This document shows positions 1 through 10,840 of a DNA stretch of 64,000 nt, one piece after another; the first letter of the stretch is position 1, and every line of letters starts with the position of its first letter. Position numbers and translations under genes: made by a program. The notes below the pieces were generated by a model that was given only the letters and a program-made list of their open reading frames with translations, searched no databases and was not told the DNA's origin. Origin of the DNA: Acanthosepion lycidas (Eukaryota > Mollusca > Cephalopoda > Sepiida > Sepiidae); contig OZ010573.1 in NCBI GenBank assembly GCA_963932145.1, positions 28,632,896 to 28,696,895 of the forward strand, in the 5' to 3' direction.

Positions 1-269
1 ACATGTATATACTACACACACACACACACACACACATATATACATATATATACACATACACACATACATATACATGTACACACACAAACACATATAAATA
101 CATACACACATACACATACATATACATACATATACATACGCACACATATATACACGTATATCCACCTATACCCTATACACACATTTTCCACATACATATA
201 CATAAATACACATGCACCCACATACACATATATACATACACACACATACAAAAACCAGATATATATACG

Positions 270-315
<46 letters not shown>

Positions 316-859
316 CATATATATATATACAAAAATGTACACACATATACCTACATATACACACATACATCCATAGGCATCCACTCCTTACCCATTTACA
401 CACACTTGTACATATGAACATGCGCATAAACATATATACCTAAAACCTTACATTTCTAACCAATTAAACAAAAAAAAAAAAAACAATGTATCCCTATATC
501 TATCCGTTTAGCTATACATACATACACATATACACGCACATCTATACCCACATACACACATATATATACACATACATACATATGGGTACATATATACACC
601 AACACATACGCACACCCACACACATACATATACATACATATATATACATATATATATATATATATACATATACACACATCCCTGCATATATATTCTCCTA
701 TATATACCTACACCCACATACGTATACATGAATATATACACATACACACACATATCCATACATATACATACACATATATACAAATACACACACCCCTAAA
801 TATATACCTACATATACCCGTAGTCAAGTACATACATACATACATACATACACACACAT

Positions 860-924
<65 letters not shown>

Positions 925-950
925 CACATACATACAAATACATACATATA
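1..950. repeat. CA/TA-rich microsatellite block
   Basis: The whole stretch is built from short CA, TA and CATA-type units with a pure (TA)n run near 877-921 and a poly-A run near 471-483. Long open frames on both strands here encode only Tyr/Ile/His/Thr or Cys/Val/Tyr runs, as expected of dinucleotide repeats. No gene is seen. A short duplicated segment (952-960 region and again near 1,045) of the form AAATTAGAATTTAA follows it. Confidence 0.95.
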
Positions 951-1250
951 AATTAGAATTTAAAAACTAAATAAGTAAAATTTCAACAATTTATATATAC
1001 ACATATACCCACATTCATACAAATACGTACAAATACATACATATAAATTAGAATTTAAGAACTAAGTAAAATTTCAACAATTTGGGCGTAAAAAAAAAAA
1101 AAAAAAAAAAAACCATAGCGCATCACAAAAACACACAATGATCTATATAGAGATAAACAAAATAAACATAATAGTCATTCCGTTAAAATGTCATGCCCGA
1201 TGTTTTGAACCAAGATGGAACTGACATAAATGACAGAAAGTTACAAAACG
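951..1250. other. AT-rich spacer, no gene seen
   Basis: It contains two near-identical copies of a ~75 bp AT-rich segment and a poly-A run at about 1,090-1,112. I see no coding signal or RNA gene. Confidence 0.6.
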
Positions 1251-1254
1251 GTGT

Positions 1255-1765
1255 TTATGTTTTGAATCTCTTCTTATGTCTACATTTAGAAAATATCTCA
1301 TTACGAAGATTCAACAGTTCATCTTGATTTTTATCTTTGATAATAAAAATTTTTTCCGCCAAGCACAGATCACACCGATCGCGGAAGTTATTAGGTGTTT
1401 TGGCTCTTGATAGGTATCTCCATTTCAAAAGTGGGGTTAACCCCTTATCCACCAGATCCCAGTAGTGTTTGGATAAGGAAGTTTGACTTCTAAGGCATCT
1501 ATATCTAAAAGAGTGTCTATGGTTGTATAGACGCTGCTTCCAATTACCGGCGGATATACCTATATATCTTTTTTTCTCGTTTATATTTTCCTCGGGAAAG
1601 ATAGTTGCCTCGTATATTACATTTTTGTAGTTACATTTACCCCCGATTGGGCAATGATCTTTATTCCTACAATTGCAGGTAGGGTTACTTGATTGAGTCA
1701 CATTACAATGGTAGTTTCTAAGTATTCTGCAATTATGGGAAGATATGATTTTCTCCATATTTCTA
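1255..1765 (-). pseudogene. Penelope-like element, C-terminal GIY-YIG endonuclease fragment
   Basis: This is about 165 residues of the end of a Penelope-like retroelement protein. What is visible, in order: a Cys-rich linker ([15 protein letters not shown]), the strand VIYEATI, a YIG motif followed by the conserved Arg of WKQRLYNH, an [12 protein letters not shown] segment, and a second Cys motif containing CLAEK, where the Glu sits as expected for the metal-binding residue of GIY-YIG nucleases. In PLEs this domain nicks target DNA for integration and follows the reverse transcriptase. The reading frame is open to a stop at 1,255, but upstream (higher coordinates) it runs straight into (TA)n, so the RT domain is missing. 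The upstream Met in the repeat is not a real start. This is a 5'-truncated copy; the domain itself has no internal stop. Confidence 0.85.
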
Positions 1766-1768
1766 ACG

Positions 1769-1815
<47 letters not shown>

Positions 1816-1834
1816 ATTATTATTATTATATAAG

Positions 1835-1884
<50 letters not shown>

Positions 1885-1953
1885 ATTATTATTATATAAG
1901 TAAATATATATATATATATATATATATTGGATATTATTATTATTATTATATAA

Positions 1954-1998
<45 letters not shown>

Positions 1999-2010
1999 AT
2001 TATTATATAA

Positions 2011-2049
<39 letters not shown>

Positions 2050-2176
2050 ATTATTATATAAGTATATATATATATATTGGATATTATTATTATATAAGTA
2101 TATATATATATATTGGATATTATTATTATATAAGTATATATATATACATATATTGGATATTATTATTATTATTACC

Positions 2177-2245
<69 letters not shown>
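1766..2245. repeat. Compound (TA)n / TTGGATATTATTAT minisatellite
   Basis: Runs of (TA)n of varying length are separated at least eight times by a unit of the form TTGGATATTATTATATAAG. The spacer copies differ mainly in the number of ATT triplets. It sits exactly at the truncated edge of the PLE fragment. Confidence 0.9.
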
Positions 2246-2246
<1 letters not shown>

Positions 2247-2261
2247 ATATTATTATTATTA

Positions 2262-2415
2262 TCTAAATTTGACATTAAAATTTGGATTAAAAGTCCCTTG
2301 AATTTTCAATGTTAAATTTGTTTCTTTTTTATGAAACATTTTTTATTTATGAAACTAGGATTTTGTTCACTTACGGAATAAGAGGCTGGGCTTTTCTCCG
2401 CTGGGTTTGGCAAAA
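2262..2415 (+). repeat. Dispersed repeat H, copy 1
   Basis: It shares an ordered series of blocks with 31,288-31,410: TTTGACATTAAAATTTG, an AT-rich stretch, ACTAGGA, then AGGCTGGG followed by CCGCTGGGT. The element class is unknown; no coding capacity is evident in this copy. Confidence 0.55.
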
Positions 2416-2599
2416 TGTGGAGGAATTCAAATAATCCGTTAATTTGAAAAGCGAGGGAAGTTTGAAGAATTTTAAATGAAGTGTGAATTGAGAATGTTTA
2501 AATATGTCAAATGTTCATATATAAAAAGTGAAAGGTTCGACAAATTTCACTTTTTTATGGATGTATCAATGTATAACAGTAACAACACTTCATCTCCGA

Positions 2600-2730
2600 A
2601 ATTGAAACAGAAAGAAGGTCGAAGAGTACAGCGACCGAAACAGTGTTATTATGACACCAAGGAGAAGGAAAATATTTCGAAGGAATCAATGTGTAATAGT
2701 GATACATTTGGTAAAAGACGATAATGTTGA
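2600..2730 (+). repeat. SINE-B tail fragment
   Basis: It resembles the 3' part of the SINE-B copies near 48,020 and 52,750 (GAAGAAGGCCGGAGCGTACA-type segment followed by CCGAAAC), here diverged to GAAGGTCGAAGAGTACAGCG then CCGAAACAG. No tRNA-like head is visible in this copy. Confidence 0.4.
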
Positions 2731-3011
2731 AATTTTTGTAGTAAACCCTCCTACAGTAGAATGAACTCTTCCTCCTCTCACAAATACTAACTGCGATGAG
2801 TCGGTTAGGGGAGCCGAGATGCAGTGTTAACTTACCGTTCGGACATACACCTCTATCTGCTTATTACTAACAATCTTGCTTTGTATAGTTATTTTCCAAG
2901 ATGTGACACAATGCCGAAAGTATGGGGCACCCAGTGAGGATCGAACTCCCTACTCAGTCGTAACTGTTCTAGCGAGGCAAACATGCTAACCATTACACCA
3001 CCTGGAGGTGC
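2725..3011 (-). repeat. SINE-D, tRNA-derived SINE
   Basis: Reading the minus strand from 3,011, there is a tRNA-like head with a Pol III A box (GGTGTAATGGTTAGCA) and a B box (AGTTCGATCCT). The 5' GGCACCT and 3' GGGTGCC can pair as an acceptor stem. The head is about 88 nt and has an expanded middle, so a functional tRNA is unlikely. An unrelated body runs on to about 2,725. Its 5' edge abuts the palindromic MITE at 3,012. This is the only copy recognised here. Confidence 0.6.
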
Positions 3012-3107
3012 CCATAAAAAATAACGACGTAATAATGTCGTTTTTTGACGTATTTTTAACGTCAAAAAACGACATTATTACGTCATTATTTTTGCACCAA
3101 CCTAATA
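3012..3107. mobile_element. Palindromic mariner-type MITE, copy 1 (left end degraded)
   Basis: It is nearly a perfect hairpin: AATAATGTCGTTTTTTGACG pairs with its complement on the right arm. The right end TTTGCACCAACCTAATA is intact, but the left TTAGGTTGGTGCAAA has been lost or replaced where it meets SINE-D. It belongs to the TTTTTTGACGT subfamily. Confidence 0.85.
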
Positions 3108-3340
3108 TTTCAATACACTTGTTCAACCTACCTTCGTCTTCCGTGTCTTTCTTCCTGGCCCCTAAACAGGCCACAACAGATATTAAACTTAAGCTTTTTA
3201 TTAAGATTGTTTCTTTAAAACAAATAGTAAATTTACTTCTACATTTACAAAGTTATACTTTTCTCTCATATTAAGCCTCTGAACACCTAACATTATTTAT
3301 CCTCTCTGATGTATGTACGTTAAAAAAATGAAGCTATTAA

Positions 3341-3414
3341 TATTAGGTTGGTACAAAAATAATGTCGTTTTCTCACATGTGAGAAAACGACATTATTTTT
3401 GCACCAACCTAATA
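3341..3414. mobile_element. Palindromic mariner-type MITE, copy 2
   Basis: This 74-bp near-perfect palindrome is flanked by TA. It has ends TTAGGTTGGT and ACCAACCTAA and the centre TCTCACATGTGAGA. The terminal sequence is of the TTAGGTTGGTGCAAAA type known from irritans-subfamily mariners and their MITEs such as human MADE1. It is too short to code for anything. Confidence 0.9.
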
Positions 3415-4500
3415 AATCGCATCATTGGAATGCAATATTCGTTACAGTACAGAGGACGAAACGAAAACATGGCGTGTATTTCAAAAGTGGCGACGTTACA
3501 TAATAAATATTGCTTGGCGTTAAACACATAAATGTTTATGTCACTTGCAGTAAACGTTTTACAGGAATCTCTTTAAAAAATGAAAGAATTCTTGAAAGGA
3601 AATAATATAATAATAATTCTTCCGTTAATTTCTTTAGATGTCTTTTTAAAGTAAACCATAAATAATATCTCCAAAGAGCGACTGGCGAGTTCTGCATCAA
3701 AATTCAGCATCATTTATCTCAAGATGAGTTATTAAAGTCACACAAGCAAAAAGAGTCAGATTAGAAAAAAAAAAGAAAGAAAAGAACAGAAACATTCATA
3801 TTTCAGAATAACGAAGAAAAGGAAAGAAATCCCCATTGCTTGAAAAGATTACATTGAAAAAACATACAGACTTATGATTTAAAATAAAGAGATCAAAAGT
3901 TTTAGGTTGAACATGGAATCACTGTTTGTTTTTAAATAAAATGACATTTATAGTTATGGAATAAACAAACTAAAACAAACAAAAAAAAAACAAAGATGGA
4001 GACCCGCCACTTTTAAATTCCCGTATCTACCAAAAGATCAGGTGGCGAGAATTTGTATTCAGTAAAAGGATGTGCGCAAAAGAAGAGAGATAAAATATAT
4101 GAAAGGCTGTACGCATAAAAACAGATAAAAATTGTCAACAAGACGGTAGAATAAATAGAAACTTCATTGACCTTGAAATTATCTTGTCATTAATGTCTGG
4201 AGAGGAAAATGAGTTTTTCAGACTTTGATGAACGTAGATACGGTAAATAGAATTGAAAATAAATGACAGAGAAGAAATATACAAAACTGAATGAAGAAAA
4301 AAATGGATAAAGAGCTTTTCTGAGTTTCAAAGATTTTAATGCTAAACAAGTTGCTTTCAGTAGTTAATGTGGAATTAAGGCAACATTTTTTCCCTTTAGA
4401 AATTAATTTATTTGCTGAAAGAGGAGATTGAATTATGGCAATTTACTTAAATTTGGCCCAAAGAGAATATGAAAAATCTTCGACATTTGATTGTTTAACT
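3415..4500. other. Unassigned AT-rich sequence
   Basis: I see no conserved motif, RNA gene or repeat unit. Purine content rises toward 4,500, where the GA-rich tract begins. Confidence 0.5.
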
Positions 4501-5880
4501 TTTCAAAGATTAAAGGGCGAAAGAGAAAAATCAACCAAAAAATAGAATCGAAAAAAGCAAGCATGTACAAGTTGGATGGTCAAGAAAGAAGAAAAGATAG
4601 AAGAAAAAGGGAGAGAAAGAAAGAAAAATAAAAGAAAGGAGAAAATGGAAGAAGAAAGAAAGGAAAGTCGTAAGAAGAAAAGAAAGAAAACTGAAAAAGA
4701 AAAGAGAAAAAGAAAGAAAACTGAAAAAGAAAAGAGAAGAAAAAGAAAATAAGACAAGAAAGCGAGGAAAAGGAAAAGAAGAAAATAAAAAGAATAAAGA
4801 AAAAGAAAAGAAAAGTGCAAGAGGAAAGAAGAAAATAAAAGTGAAAAAGGTAAAAATAAAAGAATGGAAAAAAGAAAAGGAAAGAATGAAGAAAAATAAA
4901 TTTAATAAAGGAAAAAAGAAAAGAGCAGTAAACAAAAGGAAAACAAAAGAAAATGAAAAACGATCAAGAAAGGAAGGAGAAAAGTGTAAAAAAAGCAGTA
5001 AGAAGAAAAGAAAGGCGAAAAGGAAGCGAAGAAAAGAGAAGAGAAAATAAGAAACCGAAAAAGAAAATGAAAAAAAAATGAAAAAAGAAAGTTAAAAATA
5101 AAGGAAAAAGGCTAAGAACGAAAAGAAGAAAATCAAGGTGAAAAAAGTAGATGAAGAAATGAAAGGCAAAAAAAAAAAAATAAAGAAAAGAGAAAATAGA
5201 ATTTAGAACAGAAATGTGAGAACGGAAAGAAGGAAGAAAGTAGAAAAAGGAAAGAAGAAAAGAAACGGTGAAATGAAAGGGAAAAAAAGGCAAATAACAT
5301 TAGAAAAAAGTAGAAAAAATAATGAAGATAAGCAAAAATAAAGACGAAAAAGAATGAAGAAATGAAAGAAGGAAACTGGGAAGAAAAAAAGGAAAAGAGG
5401 AACAGGGAGAGCGAAAAACAAATGCAAGAGAAGGGAGAACGAAGGAGAAAGGAAGAAAAGAGATAGCGAAAAAGAAAAGAGAAAATAGGGAGCGAAAGCG
5501 AATGAAGCAAAACGAAAGCGGGAAAGAATGGAGGAAAAAGGAGAGCGAAAGTGAATAGAGGAAAAAGGACAGCAAAAAAGAATGGAGGAAAAAGGACAGC
5601 GAAAGAGAATGGAGAAAAAAGGACAGCGAAAGAGAATGGAGAAAAAAGGAGAGCGAAAGAGAATGAAGAATAAAGGAGAGCGAAAGAGAATGAAGAATAA
5701 AGGAGAGCGAATGAGAATGAGGAAAAGGGAAAGAAGGAAGGAAATGAACAATGAAAGCGTAAATAAAGTAGAAAAAAAAATCAAGCAACGAAGAGAAGAG
5801 AGGAAAAGAGAAAACGACAGAAAAAGAACAAAGAAAAAAGAAAGAAATGGCATAAAAGAAAAAAAAATAGAAAGAAACAT
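4500..5880. repeat. 1.4-kb polypurine (GA-rich) tract
   Basis: The plus strand is overwhelmingly A and G, with variants of AAAAGAAAGA and GAAAAAGG. Open frames on either strand are Lys/Arg/Glu or Phe/Leu/Ser low-complexity translations and are not genes. A regular 27-bp tandem repeat lies inside at about 5,518-5,715. Confidence 0.9.
5518..5715. repeat. 27-bp tandem repeat in the GA tract
   Basis: About seven units of the form GAATGGAGAAAAAAGGA-CAGCGAAAGA repeat with a 27-bp period (nine codons), so the translation shows a MEKKGQRKR-type periodicity. Units differ by single purine changes. Confidence 0.8.
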
Positions 5881-6119
5881 ATGAAGACAAAGTTAAAACC
5901 AAAGAAAACAACCAGATAAATGTAAAGAGAAAATATTTACGGAATGACAACACGCGCACATGCGCAAATACAGTCTGTGTATACAATGTTCGAAAGTAAA
6001 ATCGTTATTTTAATGCGACTAAACATACAGTTTACGTATCCGGATTATAGTAAATGCTTGCATATATAAAGATTGGATATATGAATTTGGCTGAAAACGA
6101 CCGCTTTTCAGAAGACAGT

Positions 6120-6720
6120 ATGTTCTTCAGCGTATACGCTTTGTGATTCCGTGAACGGTGCGGTTAACCAACAAAATGTTCGATACTGGTCGTAAAACAC
6201 TTCCACATTCGATGGACCTTTCCAAACAGCAAGGAATGCAATGGATTATGTTCTGGTGTGGATTATGGAAAGCCCATATATTGGGATAGTTTTTCTTTGA
6301 TGGTAACGTAACTGGTGAGGAAACGTCAGTATGTCGAGAAACCAGTTAATGTTCAAAATAGAAAGGTTAGGTGAAGGCCTCCCTGAGTGGTTCTAACAGG
6401 AACCTGCCCATCACACCATGGCGGTAAGAGACTGGCTGAATGACAATTTGCCTAACTGGATTGGGAGACGTGACCGTATTGAATGGATTCCTCACTCAAA
6501 AGTCCGCTTGACTTCTTTTTCCGGGGTATACTGAACGAGAAAGTGCACAAGTGTATCCAGACTAATCTTACAGATTAGTACCTGCACAGGTTCCAAAATA
6601 AGGTGTTTATCAGAAGACCCATACTAATACACAGTATCCTTTCCATTAACACGAGCACAAACCTGAAGCAAGAGTTTTCGGGTGGATTAACTGAGTCAGA
6701 TGTCTTTCCATTCTATCCCA
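6120..6720 (+). pseudogene. DDE transposase relic (Tc3/mariner-like superfamily)
   Basis: In shifting frames the plus strand gives VNQQNVRYWS, then a GLWKAHILG-like block, then VRDWLNDNLPNWIGRRD and RIEWIPHS. These correspond in order to the catalytic-core blocks of a large eukaryotic IS630/Tc/mariner transposase family, in which the last block is normally followed by PDLTPLDFFLWG. Here that final Asp-containing block is broken. Several frameshifts and stops make this a dead copy. The relic near 22,975-23,880 belongs to the same group. Confidence 0.6.
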
Positions 6721-6734
6721 TAGATATGCAAAAT

Positions 6735-6984
6735 TCAGGTTTGGCAATTGTGCTAGTCAGGTAAATTTTTTTTTTTTTTTAAAGTATTTTGTGTAGCACG
6801 GTCTTCATGTGGGTAGGCATTATTCTACTGGAACAGTAGATCACCTTCCTGATGCAGGAGTCGAAGCGAAACAAATTGAAAAATGTTCTCGATGTATTTC
6901 ATGTTCTTCAACGTTGTTTTCAGAAACACTAAAGATAATCGGGAGTTATAAGTTATGACACACTACGTCATATAGGCAGGAGTT
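6735..6984. other. Unassigned sequence after transposase relic
   Basis: A poly-T run lies at about 6,767-6,780. The segment near 6,850 reads CTGATGCAGGAGTCGAAGCG, which is faintly similar to the retroelement-end motifs described at 27,801, but it is too weak to annotate. Confidence 0.4.
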
Positions 6985-6985
6985 T

Positions 6986-6988
<3 letters not shown>

Positions 6989-7033
<45 letters not shown>
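6989..7033. repeat. (TA)n microsatellite
   Basis: Pure TA run of about 22 units. Confidence 0.95.
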
Positions 7034-7034
<1 letters not shown>

Positions 7035-7660
7035 TTTTTAAATGATTTCACCTCAAGCAGGACGATAAAACCACTAAGATTGCAAGTGGGTTCACTGAAT
7101 GTGAGAGAATATGAGAAAAAGAAAACATTATTAAGAAGAGAGAACAATAAAAAAACAGGAAATAAGAAAACAGAAGATAAAAATTGACATTGCATTTACA
7201 TTTTTATATCAATGGGGATATGCGCATTTTCAAGGCATGACATTTATAAACAATAAATTCAGATAACTCTGTAAAAGTCATGAATCAATTTCACACTGCA
7301 CCAATATTATAACCATCCCTTAGAAGTCGATAAAAAAAATCAATATTTTTCGATTTTGACAATAATGGTCACGGTTTAAGGAAAGTACAAAAAATGCAAA
7401 TCTACAAAACTTATTAAAACAAATTTTGTCCTATTTTTTGCAAGTGGACCAGTATATTTAAATAGTGCCGACAATTACGTTTATGGTGAACAGATTTTGC
7501 GAATAAAGAGTTTTGTATCACAAAATCGAGCATCACCAATGAATAAATAAATAAAAAGTTATCTTTTGGCTCATATTTTCGAAGACATATCTGCACGTCA
7601 GGTGAAAAAGGTCTATGAAGCGAGTTACTTATTATTTATCTATTCAGCCTGTCTGTCTCT
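7034..7660. other. Unassigned AT-rich sequence
   Basis: No motif, repeat or RNA gene is recognised. Short open frames here show no family resemblance. Confidence 0.5.
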
Positions 7661-7663
7661 ATG

Positions 7664-7665
<2 letters not shown>

Positions 7666-7731
<66 letters not shown>
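7666..7731. repeat. (TA)n microsatellite
   Basis: Long TA run of about 32 units. Confidence 0.95.
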
Positions 7732-7735
<4 letters not shown>

Positions 7736-8094
7736 CTACAAATACACACATAAATAAGTGTGCACACAGTATGCGACAACAATGTAAAGGTTACCTCAGT
7801 CTTAAAATGGCTTCCTCCAACAAAAACAAATTGAGATGAAGGAGTTTGCTCGTGGAGTTATTTAAAAATGTGTGTGAAATATCTGGCAAGACACCGAAAA
7901 TTTTGAGTATCTTGACAGTACTTGAATAGATCGATCAATCTGTTCAAGGTCAGTGGAATTTTGGAGACCAGATCACCTACACTCATAAGCACACGTATGT
8001 ATAAGTATGTATTTTCAATTTTTCTAGTTGAATTGTTCACTTATATTGCATATAATCTATTATTTTACATAATAGCTTACAATAAACTTTGTAT
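7732..8094. other. Unassigned sequence
   Basis: No coding or RNA signal is recognised. Confidence 0.4.
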
Positions 8095-8147
8095 TTTACG
8101 TTCTCCACGGACCTGAGGTGGAATAAATACATTGAATCAATTTTGAG
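8095..8147 (+). repeat. Short dispersed repeat upstream of LINE-A
   Basis: TACGTTCTCCACGGACCTGA-GGTGGAATAAATACATTGAATC is matched at 48,286-48,338. In both places it lies just upstream of a LINE-A 3' end, so it may be part of a common retroelement or a shared insertion site. Confidence 0.5.
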
Positions 8148-8171
8148 ATAAAATATTTTTGCAATATATGG

Positions 8172-8712
8172 TCTGATGCTTCCGCTGTTCATCTCGAGGT
8201 TCTCGACAAAATCCAAAGACGGTTACGCAATGTGATCGGTCCTGACTTGGAGTCTCGACTCCAGTCACTTTCTCACCGACGTAATGTGGCTTCCCTCTGT
8301 CTTTTCTATAAATATTTTCATGGCAGCTGCTCTGACAAGCTATTTCATTGGTGCTCTATCTGCATGAATTTAAGCGTGCTACTAGACTGACATCTCGGTT
8401 CCAACTTTTTACTATCGAAACAGTTAAATGTAACTGCGTCATCTACTCCAACAGCTTCTCTCGCACTTCCCGACAGTGGAACTCCCTTCCTCTTACTTGC
8501 TTCCTTGATAACCATAATCTTCAAAAATTTAAATGTAATGTCAATTGACATCTTCTGTTGATCCATGTTCTTCTTTCTATCCTCCTCTATTTTTCTTTTT
8601 ATCCCCCCCCCCGCCCCGGGTATCCAGTCCTTTTCCTTACTTACACTCTCTGCAGTCCCTTGCGTATTAGTGGCACTCCCTCCTTGCTTGGGGTGAATTG
8701 CTTAAAAAAATA
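8172..8712 (+). pseudogene. LINE-A reverse-transcriptase C-terminus and 3' end
   Basis: This is a fragment of a non-LTR retrotransposon of the jockey/I-like type. The frames give LEVLDKIQRRLRNVIGPDL, SRLQSLSHRRNVASLCLFYK and then, shifted, FKRATRLTSRF, QWNSLPLTCFLD and NLQKFKCNVN, which is the region after the RT palm/thumb. The 3' UTR ends with CTTGCTTGGGGTGAATTGCT and an A-run at about 8,703. There are frameshifts near 8,340 and 8,560. The same family recurs at 9,730, 18,930, 32,985 (minus), 38,975, 48,360 and 51,430. Confidence 0.75.
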
Positions 8713-8744
8713 CTACCTTATGAAAAATTGAGATGTAGTAGAGT

Positions 8745-8850
8745 TGGGGGGCCCTATATCATGGATTCGGGGGTTGGCACGAGACTCTTGCACCGGCCCT
8801 GTCGGGAAGCACCGTTTAAGAAACACTGCATTGGACAAACTAAAGAGAAC
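8745..8850. mobile_element. Possible one-ended hAT remnant
   Basis: The segment ends with GTTTAAGAAACACTGCA, which resembles the CAGTGTTTCTTAAAC-type inverted end of hAT elements. It follows a GC-richer block unlike its surroundings. I could not find the partner end or an 8-bp duplication. Confidence 0.25.
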
Positions 8851-9725
8851 ATCACCGTCCAGACAGAGTAAAGCAATATCGTATTATAAATAGAATATTT
8901 TTAAATGACATCTTTCTCATCGGATAGTTTAATGTTTGTAACTATGGGCCTAATGTTATGAAGCAATGGGAACCAATTGGTCATTTCTAATCATGACAAA
9001 AAAAGGCACAAATGAAAACAAAGAATGGAACGCAAACAATTTCCAACGTGAGGAGGGGAAAAAGAGGAAATGTTGAAACCGAAAGAGCGTGAGAGAATAA
9101 AGAGTTGTTCTTAAACGCGCAAGTGTAAAAATAAACAAACATTAAAAAATAAAAACATCTATATCTAAATCAATAAAACAGAGAGGAAAACTGAAATAAT
9201 TAAATAAAAAGAAATAATTAATCCTCAAACGTCCTGAAAATTAGAAGAAATATAAATATATAAATAAAAGAAAGTAATTAGTCCTCATTGATTTCGGAAA
9301 CCTTGTCGAGTTGAATATTCAATAAATGATAAAACGGGGAAAAAAATCGCCAAAAAGAAAGTAAAAAAGAAAAAAAAAAAAAAAAAACTATTTTCAGGCA
9401 ATAAAGCTGTAGATGATAAAATTATTTAAAAAAAAAAAATCTCATTTTCCTTAATTTTCCCTTTTAGGCAACATCAGTATGTACGAATAATGAGATCCCC
9501 CCGTGGGTTATTAACCAAGTGAAGAAGAGGGCTCACACCTTTACATCATCAATCAACTTGTAATTTCATTTGTCAGAAACAGAAAGAAAATTATCCCAGG
9601 ATTTACATCTCCCTTCATTTTATTTCTTTTTTGGCTTCATAACAGAATAATGTGTTCGTGTTTACAATGGTTTCATGTCGAGTTTCCTTGACAGAACCGA
9701 TAATAATCCGATTTGTACAAGACTG
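8851..9725. other. Unassigned AT-rich sequence
   Basis: It holds poly-A runs near 9,370 and 9,430. No conserved motif is recognised. Confidence 0.5.
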
Positions 9726-9729
9726 CCAC

Positions 9730-10165
9730 AAGGCTACATTCATGGTGCATCCAAGAACTCGTGACGAAGAGTTTGCAGGAGGAGCTTTCCTATTTAGTAT
9801 CTCGATTTCATGAATTTTAGCGCAATATTAGATTGGCAGTTAGATCTCATCATTTATATTGTCGTAATTTCTGAGTGTAACCATAAATTCTATTCAAATA
9901 GTTTATTCTCACGCATTTCCAGCCCGTGGAACTCTCCCCCAGCTTCTTACTTTAATTTTCAACTACGTTCTTGAAAAATGTAAATGAATTCAAAGAGACA
10001 GAAGTTGACGATTGACGTTAATCGTCATCTTCTGTCTGCTTGAATCCTGTTCTTTTTTATGGCCGCTTTTTTCTCAGTAACATTTTCTCAATTTTCTTTA
10101 CTCTCACAACCTCTTGCGATTTAGTAGCTTTATCGCATTACTTGGAGTAAAATAACAATAATAAA
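9730..10165 (+). pseudogene. LINE-A 3' end, strongly decayed
   Basis: It aligns by eye with the 18,930-19,290 copy: TTCTATTCAAATAGTTTATT, then AGCCCGTGGAACTC, then TTGAAAAATGTAAATG, and a 3' tail with TAGTGGC/TTATCGC-like blocks. The centre carries an inverted duplication: AGACAGAAGTTGACGAT at about 9,998 is repeated in reverse at about 10,040. The frame is destroyed. Confidence 0.55.
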
Positions 10166-10189
10166 TATCTAACTACTGTATTTGTTGGT

Positions 10190-10840
10190 CTAACTCAAAT
10201 CTGGCACATCGAAAAACGCACGATCAACAGATTGCAAGACGAACTCTGTACGGTATTTGCTGGATCATGTCAACTCTGGGATGAGGCTTACTGCATGAAG
10301 CGCCCAGTGAGAAACGCATTAACAATGCGAATTTACCATTTTTTGATTAAATAAGTTCTGGTACAAGGTCGATTGCACAGAGCACCTATTGAGAAATTCG
10401 CGAGAAATGTATTCCAAGGTGAGTTTAATGCTGTATTTGTTAAAATAAGACAACTCTAGCACAAGGCTCATTGCAGGGAGCTCCCAGTGAGAAATAAACT
10501 AACAAGTAATGTTGCAAGGCAAACTCACAACGGTATTTGTTGAATAAAATCAGCGCCGGCACAAGGCCGACTGCATGGAGTGCCCAGTGAGAAAAACATG
10601 AGCAATGGATTGTAATACAATCTCAATACGATAATGTGGAATTAAGACAATTCAGGCACAGGGTCCATTGAATGTGGCACCCAATGAGAAACATGATAAC
10701 AAGAGACTGAAAGACGAGCTTCCTATGGCATTTTTTGAATTGTCTATTCTGGCACAAGGCCGAATACATAGAGCACACACTGAGAAATTCGTGAGAAATG
10801 GATCGGAAGGTGACCTCATGACGGTATTTGTTTAGAATGG
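10190..10840. repeat. Degenerate 97-100-bp tandem repeat
   Basis: A block of the form GGCACAAGGCCGATTGCATG-GAGCGCCCAGTGAGAAA recurs at about 10,202, 10,280, 10,361, 10,461, 10,560, 10,657 and 10,753. Spacing is 96-100 bp in the later units and about 80 bp in the first two, which appear to carry deletions. Units also share ATGGATTGCAAG and ACGGTATTTGTT blocks. Confidence 0.8.

Noticed and set aside
3-947. Long open frames rich in His/Tyr/Thr/Ile or Cys/Val/Tyr
   Set aside because: They are direct translations of CA and TA dinucleotide repeats on both strands, with no non-repetitive domain.
2925-3011. Functional tRNA gene on the minus strand
   Set aside because: A and B boxes and an acceptor-like stem are present, but the middle is expanded and a SINE body follows; it fits a tRNA-derived SINE.
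4503-5986. Overlapping 100-230-aa frames on both strands
   Set aside because: They translate a polypurine tract, giving Phe/Leu/Ser on one strand and Lys/Arg/Glu on the other. There is no codon structure beyond the 27-bp repeat.
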